Source: Methanobrevibacter millerae
Lineage (GTDB): Archaea > Methanobacteriota > Methanobacteria > Methanobacteriales > Methanobacteriaceae
Direction: 5' to 3'
DNA: 64,000 nucleotides
Assembly (NCBI RefSeq): GCF_001477655.1
Contig: NZ_CP011266.1
Coordinates: forward strand, 1,472,001 to 1,536,000
Shown here: positions 1 through 9,000 of the stretch, one piece after another
Position numbering within the stretch: the stretch's first letter is position 1
Layout: each line of letters begins with the position of its first letter
Made by a program: the position numbers and the translations under genes
Notes under the pieces: generated by a model
Databases searched by the model: none
The model's input: the letters and a program-made list of their open reading frames with translations, nothing else
Told to the model about the DNA's origin: nothing

Positions 1-904
1 CATCAAGCATTCCCATCATGAAATGTCCGCCGTCACTTATCTCAGGCATTATTAAAGCTATTATACCAGATACTACAAATACAATTATAAATTTAATTTC
101 CAGACTTAAATTAGGAATTTTAGCCCATAAATCCTCTGCCTTAATCATACCCACATTATAAAGATAACCAAGCAAACCCAATACCACACCAAGCAGCACC
201 AGCAGCCAGTATGAAGATAATGGAATGTTGGCTACAGGAAAAGACAATATTGTGGACTGGCCAAAAATCATTTTTGATATAAAATCAGAGACAATTGCTG
301 AAACTAATGCAACAAAAACCAAAGTTTTATCAAAACCATGATTTATCTCTTCCAAAATAAATATAACCCCTGCCATGGGAGCATTGAATGCCGCAGTTAT
401 ACCAACAGCAGATCCGACAAGAACCAGTCTTAGCTCATCTGTTTTGGATTCTTTAAATATTTTAGAAACACCTTTACCTGCCATTGCACCAATCTGAACG
501 GAAGGACCTTCAGGACCTAGGGACAGACCGCCCAATGCAGTGAAAATTCCACCAACTATCTTTGCAAACAAAGTCTTATACCAGTTTACATCCATAAATC
601 CTTTCAGTTCAGCATTTACCTGAGGAATACCGCTTCCCCTTGCATCACTTTCCCAACGCATCAGATAAGCAGTCAATAATGCCAAAACTATTAAAAATAC
701 AAAAAATAATACAATGTAAATTACATTGCTGTTAATAATACTTAAATAGCCCCTTAATATATCCTCAGAGCCATTTAAAAGAAACCTATACAAACATACC
801 ATCAAACCTGAAAAAATACCTACTAGAATACCCTGTACTGTTAGTTTGAAAATATGTCTTGGGTTTTCAACAATGGATTTGAATGTCTTTTGTACTTCCT
901 TCAT
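1..904 (-). CDS. ClC-family chloride channel/transporter, C-terminus cut by window edge
   Basis: The gene starts at the ATG at 902-904 and runs off the left edge, leaving about 300 residues. The translation is a polytopic membrane protein with ClC hallmarks in the usual order. These are GSGIPQ (the GSGIP anion-binding motif), then LGPEGPSVQIG (matching GxEGP), then AAFNAPMAGVIFILEE. ClC proteins are dimeric anion channels or Cl-/H+ antiporters in the cytoplasmic membrane. In the EEI run the second glutamate position of the family could be judged only by alignment. There is no clear ribosome site before the ATG, but a TTTATAA-like box lies about 20 bases upstream, which suggests a leaderless transcript. 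Transporter versus channel activity cannot be settled from this fragment. Confidence 0.93.
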   Translation of the reverse strand, partial: MKEVQKTFKSIVENPRHIFKLTVQGILVGIFSGLMVCLYRFLLNGSEDILRGYLSIINSNVIYIVLFFVFLIVLALLTAYLMRWESDARGSGIPQVNAELKGFMDVNWYKTLFAKIVGGIFTALGGLSLGPEGPSVQIGAMAGKGVSKIFKESKTDELRLVLVGSAVGITAAFNAPMAGVIFILEEINHGFDKTLVFVALVSAIVSDFISKMIFGQSTILSFPVANIPLSSYWLLVLLGVVLGLLGYLYNVGMIKAEDLWAKIPNLSLEIKFIIVFVVSGIIALIMPEISDGGHFMMGMLD

Positions 905-967
905 CAATTAATATATTGAAGTTTATAAATTAAATAATTTATTTAAAAAAAAGAAAAGAAAAAAGAT

Positions 968-1513
968 TTAGATATAACTTTCATCCTTTTTTCTAAAGTG
1001 AGCTTGTGGGTGATCGCATAACGGACATACTTCAGGAGCTTCTTTTCCGTAATGGATATATCCACAGTTATTACATTTCCATGCAATTTCTTCGTCTTTT
1101 TTGAATACTTTGTCTGCTGCAATTTTTTCAGATAAAGCATTATACCTTTCTTCGTGAGCCTTTTCAGTAGCTGCTGCCGCATCGAATAATTCTGCAATGT
1201 CATCTAAACCTTCTTCACGAGCGGTTTGTGCGAATTCCTTATACATTACAGTCCATTCTTCATGTTCGCCTGCTGCTGCATCTGCAAGGTTATCAGTTGT
1301 AGGAGGTACTTTACCGCCATTCAACAATTTGAACCAGATTTTTGCATGTTCCTTCTCATTGTCAGATGATTCCTGGAAAATTTCCTTGATTTCAACATAT
1401 CCATCCTTTTTAGCTTGGGATGCGTAAAATTCATATTTTACACGAGCTTGAGATTCGCCTGCAAGTGCAGCTTTTAAATTCTCTTCAGTTTTTGTACCTT
1501 TTAAATCTGCCAT
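968..1513 (-). CDS. rbr: Rubrerythrin
   Basis: This is a 181-residue two-domain protein. Residues 1 to about 140 form a ferritin-like helical domain with the E/ExxH di-iron pattern (for example EHAKIWF and EKAHEERY). Residues from about 145 form a rubredoxin-type FeS4 knuckle domain, with CNNCGYIH and CPLCDHP supplying four cysteines. Rubrerythrins reduce hydrogen peroxide in the cytoplasm of anaerobes using electrons from rubredoxin-type donors. The start is supported by a GGAGATG-like ribosome site about 6 bases before the ATG. It stands alone, separated from TFS by 276 bases in which I find no convincing gene. A role in oxygen/peroxide defence is inferred from the family. Confidence 0.96.
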   Translation of the reverse strand: MADLKGTKTEENLKAALAGESQARVKYEFYASQAKKDGYVEIKEIFQESSDNEKEHAKIWFKLLNGGKVPPTTDNLADAAAGEHEEWTVMYKEFAQTAREEGLDDIAELFDAAAATEKAHEERYNALSEKIAADKVFKKDEEIAWKCNNCGYIHYGKEAPEVCPLCDHPQAHFRKKDESYI

Positions 1514-1789
1514 ATTATCATCTCCGATACAAGTGTATCTATTACTAGTTTGTAGATTATAGGATATAACTGTTATTTAGAAAAAGAAAAATATTGAAAA
1601 ATCTTAACGTTAGTATTTTCAAAAAATCAATTAATTTCCAATATCTTTTAATAATTGATCTATTAACACATCATTTAATTTTTGTGAGTTTTCACGTGAT
1701 TATCCTTTGTTTAAAAAGAATATGGGTCAGACAAAGGAAAAACTTTCATTGATGTGTTTAAAAAAAGGTTTTTGTAAAGAATATTATGT

Positions 1790-2107
1790 TTAATTGGAGC
1801 TTCTCCAGGTGTTGCCGCATTTTGCGCATCTGATGAAATTGGTTGGTGCCTCATCGGCAGATCTTGTCTGAACTGTCCACCAATAGCCTTTGGTTCCGCC
1901 GCACTTATAGCAGGTTATTCTTGTTGTCGGCAGTGCAACATTATTGTTGTCAGTTACAATGACTTCCAAATCCTTATTCTTTTCGCCTTCAAATTTGTAC
2001 TGCTCTTCCAAATCATTTTCAGTTAGGGATTTTGTATATCCACATCTGCATTTGATTTTGCCATTATCAGGCATTAACATTGAACCGCAATTAGGACAGA
2101 ATTCCAT
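1790..2107 (-). CDS. tfs: Transcription factor S (archaeal TFIIS/RPB9-like transcript cleavage factor)
   Basis: This 105-residue protein has two zinc ribbons. The N-terminal one is CPNCG...CRCG (residues about 4-22). The C-terminal TFIIS-type one is CYKCGG...CAKCGN (about 66-99). Between the C-terminal cysteine pairs is the acidic hairpin RSADEAPT; its adjacent Asp-Glu pair is the catalytic feature that reaches into the RNA polymerase active site. Archaeal TFS stimulates cleavage of backtracked transcripts and so rescues stalled polymerase. Length is typical of the family. A GGTG ribosome site precedes the ATG. The gene appears to be monocistronic. Confidence 0.95.
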   Translation of the reverse strand: MEFCPNCGSMLMPDNGKIKCRCGYTKSLTENDLEEQYKFEGEKNKDLEVIVTDNNNVALPTTRITCYKCGGTKGYWWTVQTRSADEAPTNFIRCAKCGNTWRSSN

Positions 2108-2172
2108 ATAAAAAACACCATTAAAAATTCGTAAGTATTAGTTTAGTCAACCATACTTATAAAATAATCGGT

Positions 2173-2211
2173 TGAAAAAAAAAGAAAAAAGATTCTAGCA
2201 AATGCTAGAAT
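2173..2211 (-). terminator. Hairpin plus T-tract terminator of the YhgE/Pip-like gene
   Basis: ATTCTAGCA (2192-2200) and TGCTAGAAT (2203-2211) form a stem that contains the stop codon at 2205-2207. On the minus strand it is followed by a long T-rich run (2173-2190). T-tracts alone terminate archaeal transcription; the hairpin is an extra feature. Confidence 0.7.
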
Positions 2212-3974
2212 AATCCTGAATCCTCAAGTTTTTCCTCAAAGAAGTGTGAAGCCTTGTCAGCTTTCTCTTTGATAATAAGGGATAGTATAATTGTAGCAAT
2301 AGCTATTGCCATAAGGACTAAAAATGAAGGAATATAATTGCTCCAAATAAGTCCAAGTACAGTTTCTCTTACTATATTTATAGCATATGTCATCGGCAGA
2401 TATGGATACAGTGCCTGGAAAATAGGATTCATGATTTCAATTGGATAAATACCTCCGGTTCCAGAAATCTGGAATACAAGAAGTAAAATTGCAACCATCT
2501 TTCCTACTTGGCCTACCGCCGATACGAATGAATATATCAATGTCATAAAGATTACCGATACAAAAATCGATGTGAATATAAACATTCCTAAATTGTCAAC
2601 ATGAACACCGATAGCAAATGTGAATACAATAGTTACAATGGCCTGCAATATAGATAATGCAATGAATAAAGCCAATTTACCAAAGTACATTTCCAGTGGA
2701 GAATATTTTGTTCCTGTACTTGTCCCTGCAGATAGCATTGCAGATGTGATTAATGCACCGACCCACATGGACAATACAATATAAAATGGTGCCACCTGGT
2801 CACCATAGTGGTCTGAAGGGAATTCCTCAATCTTGTCTAATGTAATTGGAGCATAGAAATATTCACCCAGTAATGTTTCATTAATTCCAGTTACATCAGA
2901 TAATGAATTTGCAGCACTTGAAAGAGATGATGCTGCTGTTATTAATGCATATGCAGCCCCATTAGATAGTAATTGTGCACCTGCAGCCAAACTCAAGGAA
3001 CCTTCAGCCAATTGAGCAGATCCTTGAGCAAGCTCTGCTGAACTGGCAGACAATTTAAGGGAACCCTGTGCTACATCATTTGTACCTTGTATCAGTTGAT
3101 TTGCAGAATTTTTATAGCCAATCAATGTGTTAATTGTATCTTTTGCTTTTCCGTCAGGTAATTTATCAATGTCCTGTTGAGATATGTTAATTTTGGATTC
3201 TGCCTGTGATACCTTATCCTGAACTGTAGACCATCCGGTTGATACCTGTTCTGCACCTGTTGAAAGCTGAGATGCACCATCTGTAATTTGATTTGCACCG
3301 TCAACGACCTGAGCTTCACCACTGGCAACCTGTGATGCACCTGATGAAACCTGCGCTGCACCTGAAGACAACTGAGCTGCACCTGAAGACATTTGTGATG
3401 CACCTGAAGCTAAACCAGACTGCAGTTCACCCAATTTACCATAAGCCGCTAAATTGATAAACTGGATAATTTTTGCATTCATCTCATTATAAATCATGTT
3501 TGCACCCTGCTGAGTAATTCTAGGAGCAACAGGATTTGTCTTATCATTTACAATATAAACTAATTTTGCGGATTGAGGGTCATCAGTTGTAATAGAAACA
3601 ACATTTTTACTCAGGTTTTGCGGTATTATAATTCCTGCATAATAAGTTCCATTATGAACTCCCTCACGCAATGTATCTTCATCAACATAAACCCAATGGA
3701 ATCGGGTTTCATTTTTAAGCCCTTCCACCAAATCCTCACCAACATTTAACTTCAATCCCTGATATTCTGTTCCGTTATCCATATTTGCTATAGCAAAATC
3801 CATATCATTTGTTTTTTCATACGGATCCCAGCAAGCATTGATGTTTATAACCGCATATAGAGATGGTAAAATAATGATAGCAATTAAAGTAATTACTACT
3901 ATAGGATTTGAACGAGCAGCTCTGAAATCATTTTTCATAATTTCAATTACATTACCAAAATCTCGTTTTCCCAT
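2205..3974 (-). CDS. YhgE/Pip-type ABC-2 family membrane protein
   Basis: This is a protein of about 590 residues with one N-terminal membrane segment, a long extracytoplasmic region and about five C-terminal membrane segments. This is the layout of the YhgE/Pip (phage infection protein) group within the ABC-2 permease-like fold. The extracytoplasmic part carries a run of Ser-Gly-Ala repeats of the form SSGAAQL, ASGEAQV, DGANQI at about residues 190-245, and again around 295-330. These coiled-coil-like repeats are typical of the family. I place the start at the ATG at 3972-3974 because GAGGTT lies just before it; an in-frame codon 18 bases upstream is less likely. The function in archaea is not known, with export or cell-surface assembly possible. 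No ABC ATPase gene is adjacent. Confidence 0.85.
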   Translation of the reverse strand: MGKRDFGNVIEIMKNDFRAARSNPIVVITLIAIIILPSLYAVININACWDPYEKTNDMDFAIANMDNGTEYQGLKLNVGEDLVEGLKNETRFHWVYVDEDTLREGVHNGTYYAGIIIPQNLSKNVVSITTDDPQSAKLVYIVNDKTNPVAPRITQQGANMIYNEMNAKIIQFINLAAYGKLGELQSGLASGASQMSSGAAQLSSGAAQVSSGASQVASGEAQVVDGANQITDGASQLSTGAEQVSTGWSTVQDKVSQAESKINISQQDIDKLPDGKAKDTINTLIGYKNSANQLIQGTNDVAQGSLKLSASSAELAQGSAQLAEGSLSLAAGAQLLSNGAAYALITAASSLSSAANSLSDVTGINETLLGEYFYAPITLDKIEEFPSDHYGDQVAPFYIVLSMWVGALITSAMLSAGTSTGTKYSPLEMYFGKLALFIALSILQAIVTIVFTFAIGVHVDNLGMFIFTSIFVSVIFMTLIYSFVSAVGQVGKMVAILLLVFQISGTGGIYPIEIMNPIFQALYPYLPMTYAINIVRETVLGLIWSNYIPSFLVLMAIAIATIILSLIIKEKADKASHFFEEKLEDSGLF

Positions 3975-4081
3975 GATTAACCTCAAAAGCAAATTTATTA
4001 ATATAATTTTTTTAAAAAAATATATCTATTAATAATGTTTATAAAAAATAATATTTAAAAGTAATTAATTTTTAACAGAAT

Positions 4082-4126
4082 AAAAAAAATAGAAAAAAAG
4101 TTTGAAGTAGAGGCTCAACCCTCTAC
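4082..4126 (-). terminator. Terminator of the DUF2162-ExbB-DUF2149 operon
   Basis: GTAGAGG (4107-4113) and CCTCTAC (4120-4126) form a perfect 7-bp stem that spans the stop codon of the DUF2149 gene (4115-4117). On the minus strand it is followed by a T-rich run (4082-4100). Confidence 0.7.
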
Positions 4127-4453
4127 CATTATCAGCTTACCTGTCGATGGATCCTTGTATACTTTACCCATTTCAGTATAACCTTGACCTGAACTATTAG
4201 AAGTATCAGGAGTCTCATTTAACTGTTGGCCTTGATTAACTTCAGAAACACTCTTAATAGATTGCATTACTTGTTGTTTTTGTTCAGGAGTCATATCCTC
4301 ATTGAAAACTATGGCCTGCATGTTCCAACTGATAATTACAAAAACAAGAAAACCAACAGCAATAACAAGCATAGCATCAACCAAGTTAGCTGTACCCGCC
4401 ATCGGATCTTCTTCGACACGATTAGATCGCCTTCTTTGTTTTTTACGAACCAT
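4115..4453 (-). CDS. DUF2149-type, ExbD-like single-span membrane protein
   Basis: This is a small protein of about 112 residues with a basic N-terminus, one membrane segment and a hydrophilic tail. The tail has 'STGKLIM'-like ending residues and a Gln/Asn/Ser-rich middle. Just inside the membrane segment is LVDAMLVIAVGFLVFVI, which closely follows the ExbD/TolR pattern PLVDVMLVLLIIFM, including the membrane aspartate that carries protons in ExbD. I recognise it as DUF2149 by its pairing with the channel gene. The ATG at 4451-4453 has GTGA upstream; a GTG nine bases earlier would overlap the ExbB stop. It is the last gene of a three-gene operon. Acting as the ExbD partner of the neighbouring ExbB-like channel is inferred from the motif and position. 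Confidence 0.8.
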   Translation of the reverse strand: MVRKKQRRRSNRVEEDPMAGTANLVDAMLVIAVGFLVFVIISWNMQAIVFNEDMTPEQKQQVMQSIKSVSEVNQGQQLNETPDTSNSSGQGYTEMGKVYKDPSTGKLIMVEG

Positions 4454-4458
4454 TTGAA

Positions 4459-5106
4459 TCACTGTTTGTTCATATAATCTAAAACAGCATCTGACAAAGC
4501 ATCTAAATCAGATAAATAACGGTCATACCAACCGCTTCTAATTTTACCGATAACATAACATAAAGCACCTGAACCAATACCTACAATTGTAGTGTTAAAT
4601 GCAAGAGTTAATGATTCTGCAAGAGTATTTACATCTCCGGCACCTAAAGCCGCAAGCCCAGGACCCATAGGAATTAAAGTACCCATTAATCCTAAAGTAG
4701 GACCTACACGAGTAATAATATCAGTTTTTTGTAATGTTTTATCAGTTTTTTCTTCTTCATATTCAACTAATTTACGTGCTAAAGCTTCTCTTGAATTATT
4801 ATCTAAAGCAGATGAACTTGCAATTTCAGTCAAAACCTTTTTTTGAGATTTTGGAATTTCTGCTGATTCAATAATACTTTTAAGTTCATCAACAGAAGCT
4901 GCAGAGTTAATTTTATAAATCAAATCCCTAACTGTTCCGACAGGAACTTTTTTTCTTGAAGTATATTCAGATATTACTCCTCCTAATGTAATGATTGAAA
5001 TTACAACTATAATTAAAAGAATAACCAGTACGGGAATAGTTAAACTTTGGGAAATAACATCCAAAGAACCGGTTAAAAATTCTCCACCAGGTATACTTAC
5101 ACTCAT
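4459..5106 (-). CDS. MotA/TolQ/ExbB proton channel family protein
   Basis: This 215-residue membrane protein has an N-terminal span (about residues 22-48), a cytoplasmic helical region (about 50-125) and two C-terminal spans. The signature region runs TRVGPTLGLMGTLIPMG and then LAESLTLAFNTTIVGIGSGA. It matches the ExbB/TolQ pattern of glycine-rich TM2 followed by TM3 with the conserved Thr pair. ExbB/TolQ proteins use ion flow to move a partner that does work beyond the cytoplasmic membrane. A good AGGTGA site precedes the ATG. It lies 16 bases after the DUF2162 gene and just before the ExbD-like gene. Archaea of this group have a pseudomurein wall and no outer membrane, so the energised target is unknown; the CobN-like and DUF3344 surface proteins next door are the obvious candidates. 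Confidence 0.9.
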   Translation of the reverse strand: MSVSIPGGEFLTGSLDVISQSLTIPVLVILLIIVVISIITLGGVISEYTSRKKVPVGTVRDLIYKINSAASVDELKSIIESAEIPKSQKKVLTEIASSSALDNNSREALARKLVEYEEEKTDKTLQKTDIITRVGPTLGLMGTLIPMGPGLAALGAGDVNTLAESLTLAFNTTIVGIGSGALCYVIGKIRSGWYDRYLSDLDALSDAVLDYMNKQ

Positions 5107-5122
5107 TATATATCACCTTAAT

Positions 5123-5833
5123 TTAATCTAAAAGACTTTTACTTCTTTTGTTTAAAAATATTCCAATAATCACCAATGCAATTATTATTAAGATTACTGC
5201 AATAATAGATTCAGGAGAAGTCATTGAAATAGTACTGAAATCCTTACTTAGGGAACCTGCAATATTTGGAATAACAATTGCAGAAAGTAAGAAATAAGCA
5301 CCTAAAAGCAACATGAAATTTCCTAAAATAATCGGATAAGGTTTGCTTAAATACTTTACAATAACATTAGAAGCAAAGTAAGTTATAACAATCACTGCCA
5401 CCAAAGCAGCAGCTGCAAACCAACTTAAATAAAAAGCACCAACACCAATAGTTGGAGCAACAATCAAAATACTTGCAACAATTGACCCGAAACAACATGG
5501 ACAAGGTGCAATTACCGCAAGAGAAGTTGCAGTACTTGTATTATGATTATGCACTTTCCACTCACGAATTGTGAATAAACCTGCAATAATCATTATTAAC
5601 GCCATGATTATATAGAATATTGAATTATAACTATAAATAGCTTGAGTGATTTGTTCTGCATACAATGATGCGATAGCAGAAATTATTAAAACTCCACCAC
5701 CATATCCAACACAGATAATAGCAAATAATTTTTTTGACAAATTAGCTAAACCAGAAGCTAATCCCACTTTTATACCAAAAACGAGAATTGCCGCAAGAAT
5801 ACCAAATTGCCATAAAACACTCATCATATCCAT
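5123..5833 (-). CDS. DUF2162-type polytopic membrane protein (putative transporter)
   Basis: This 236-residue protein has about seven membrane segments and very short loops. A central APCPCCFGS motif (about residues 110-118) has three closely spaced cysteines at the start of a membrane helix. This resembles the Pro-Cys turn in LysE/DsbD-like transporters and could bind a metal or a thiol. It is the first gene of the operon with the ExbB- and ExbD-like genes. I assign DUF2162 from this gene order and the overall pattern, not from a search. A GGGGATGA ribosome site lies before the ATG. A role in moving the substrate of the surface system across the membrane is inference. Confidence 0.75.
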   Translation of the reverse strand: MDMMSVLWQFGILAAILVFGIKVGLASGLANLSKKLFAIICVGYGGGVLIISAIASLYAEQITQAIYSYNSIFYIIMALIMIIAGLFTIREWKVHNHNTSTATSLAVIAPCPCCFGSIVASILIVAPTIGVGAFYLSWFAAAALVAVIVITYFASNVIVKYLSKPYPIILGNFMLLLGAYFLLSAIVIPNIAGSLSKDFSTISMTSPESIIAVILIIIALVIIGIFLNKRSKSLLD

Positions 5834-5894
5834 ATTAAAATCATCCCCATAATTAATTAAAAATCAATTACAATTTACATATTTATTTTTTAAA

Positions 5895-5915
5895 CTATAT
5901 AAAGTAAATTATTAC
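5895..5915 (-). promoter_or_regulatory. Probable promoter of the DUF2162-ExbB-DUF2149 operon
   Basis: On the minus strand a CTTTATATAG TATA box lies at about 5895-5904, roughly 65-70 bases before the start codon. GTAATAA (5909-5915) sits immediately upstream of it. This is one mismatch from the GTAATAC motif found at the cobN-like and DUF3344 promoters. I see no second exact copy, so membership in that regulon is uncertain. Confidence 0.45.
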
Positions 5916-6040
5916 ATTTCAAAATTAAAAACCCCAACAAAAGACACATAAAGTAAATCTTATAGAGCCTATTTATCAATATTAAATTTACATTATTATA
6001 TTTATACGTTCATTTTATTAAAACATTATTTAAAAATTTA

Positions 6041-6075
6041 AATAAAAAAATTAAAGAATAACTTTAAAGTTATTC
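6041..6075 (-). terminator. Palindromic terminator after the CobN-like gene
   Basis: A perfect 20-base palindrome (6056-6075, centre CTTTAAAG) follows the stop codon. It is followed on the minus strand by a T-rich run (6041-6055). Confidence 0.6.
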
Positions 6076-6081
6076 AATTAA

Positions 6082-9000
6082 TTAAAATTCATCTTGTTTA
6101 TTTTTATTTCTAAAGTATCCAATAGCAAAAATTCCAACTAAAATAATTACACATATTATCAACTGTATAGACATGGATTTTTCAGTTGTTGTACTGCTAC
6201 TTGAAACTGATTTTTCAACTTCGTAACTTTTGGATGAAGAATCAGCGCCTTCTTCACCAGTATTTTCCGGACCATTTATTTCAGAAGCACTGGATGCAGT
6301 GGCTGATTGTGATGAAGTTACACCAATACCTCTAGCAGTATCACCATTATTAAAACCGGATGTAGCACTGTCTGATTTTAAAGTGGATGAAGTGGTATTT
6401 GATTTAACATTGGCATTTGTAGTGTTCATACCAGAATTTTCATCTGTTTGGCTATCTGCACTGTCAGTATTAGGATTATTCTGGAAATTAGCTGGATTGA
6501 AGAAATTATGATTAGTTGCCTGGAAAATTTGATCAGCAAATTTGGCAAGCAAATCAGGATTAATAAAATCAACTGCCCATTGCATCATAGCTATGTTACC
6601 ACAACTACAGTCACAACATGCAACACCATTTGCAATTACAGCTTCTGCCCATTGATTTGCAACATTGGATAATGTTGCGGAATCTGTTTTCCAGTAACCT
6701 TCATAAGCCGCAGTCAATAATGTACCTGCAGAAGATATAAATGCATAATTATTATTTCCTGTTTTTAACCAATCTGACACTCCTATTCCATACTTATCAT
6801 TAAAGTAAACATCATATGCATCATCCCACATATAATTTGAAACAGCTTCAGGTCTTGTTACAGACCAACCAAGCAAATCAGTTAAAAATTTATTGGAAAT
6901 ATATCTAGCACCACTATAACCTTCCTGCATCATTCCAGATATCCAATCAGGATTTGAGTAGCGAGTGAGAATTTCTTTTGCAATAGCCTGTTCAATTGAT
7001 GTAGTATATGGAGTATTTTTATTTCCATACATCAATACATTCATGTTTGGAGTATTTCCATTTACATAAGCCATTGTCATTGAAAGTCCACCCCAATAAT
7101 CAAAGAAATCATCATTATCTAAAACACCATAAACATTAGTGTTACGACTAACAATCAAATCATTTGTATTGTTCAATGCTCTTGCAAATACTAATGGATT
7201 TGTTTCACCCCAATAGAATCTGGAATACATATTTCCCATTCTGCCTAAATAGAAATCAGCTAATTCATCAGTATCATTCCAAGTCCAACTTAAAGATACT
7301 GATTTTGCAATTCCTGCACCGTAATCACCATTCGGTGGTGCAAAAATGCGTGTTATTGCACATTCAGCAGCATAAGTAGTATTATATCCTAACTCCTTAT
7401 AGTAAATGAAATCATTAATCCAATGTTTAGCAACATAGTTTTCTTCAAATGATTCACCACCAACACCATAATAATCAACGCTGGCCATGATTTGATCCAA
7501 ACCTTCTTCAATATCCTTAGCCCATTTGCTATTCATTAATTCATCATTGTCTAAAATATACATATATGATCTGGCCAATGCAACTCTAAATGCATTATCC
7601 ATCAATATAGCTTGGGTAGAATATAAATCTCTAAAGTTACCACTTGTGATAACAGTAACGTCAATTCTTTTTTTAGCCCATCCATCAGGACGAGTCAAAT
7701 CATTGAGTTTGATTACAGAAGGCATGATTCTAGTTTTTACACCAACACTAACCTCATCATCATCGTGTTCATGGTCATCATGGTCTTCATCATTACCCAC
7801 CTGAACATATCCACCGGCACTTGGTGAAGATGAATAAATAGGTTCCATTCCAAGTAAATACAAAACAACTGAAATTAATGCACCATTATCTCTTGCTGTT
7901 TCAACACACCAAATTCCCATTACAAGCTTTTCAGTATCATCTGTTAATCCTTCTAATGCAAGCAGTGTTAAAACACTTCCATATTCATATGCTTCTGCAG
8001 TTGGAAGTTCTTGAGATTGATCATGGAAGAAATTTCCTCCAGTAGGTAAAGAATTAACATCCAATACATCACCTGCAGGACCAGGAGCAATATATTTTCC
8101 ATTCAATGCATCAATAAATGAATTTATTTCTTCATTAACAGACAGTTTTATCAAAGATATATACAATTTTGCATAGTCAAATGCTGCAATTAGACTAGAT
8201 GAATTTACACCTAACACCTGTGCCACTTCATTACTTGAATAGTAAATCAAGGAGATTACAACATCTGAAGATAAATTCATTACTATGTCTCTTTCAAGAG
8301 AATTAAGCTCATTATATTTTTTAGAATATTTTATTTGTGCAATTTCATCATATAATGAAGTAGTTACGCCATTATATGTAAATTGTTGAGATAAGGCTGT
8401 CGATACTGACAATCCAATATCCTTATCTGTCCAATTCTGTCCAATCGCATGCAAACCCCAAGTATAAATTTCATTTTGAACAGATTTAATGAAAGAATCG
8501 ACTGTGGAAACAACATCATCCGAAGATAACTTATTGAATGTATCATTGCTTATGCCCATAGAATGAACATAGTTATTTGTTTCAACAAGATGTCTGATTT
8601 CAGATACGAGTGCATCTTTAGAACTTTGATTTAATGAATTTTCATATTCATTTATCAGATTGGCTAAAGAAGTTAAGTTTCCATAAAGTTGAGTATAAGC
8701 CAAAGGAGAAGTCAAATGAGAAATCATTACTGCAAAACCTCTTCTTTTAGCCTGAATTCCTTCACCAAGACCATCAGAAATGTAGAAATATATTTGAGGA
8801 GTATCGCCAACAACAATAGAACCGTAATCTGTAGAAGATAATAAGACCTCCTTACCAGGCAACCATTCATGAGTTGCATGTCTTCCAACAAATACCATTG
8901 ATTGTGGATAATATTCCTGGAAATAATAATATGCAGCCAAATATTGATGTGTTGGAGCAACTGCAGAGCTGTGATATAATGCATCAGAATCTGCTTCCCA

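Noticed and set aside
1722-1793. A 23-codon plus-strand frame (MGQTKEKLSL...) in the rubrerythrin-TFS gap
   Set aside because: It has no clear ribosome site or promoter, runs into the tfs stop region, and is short enough to occur by chance.
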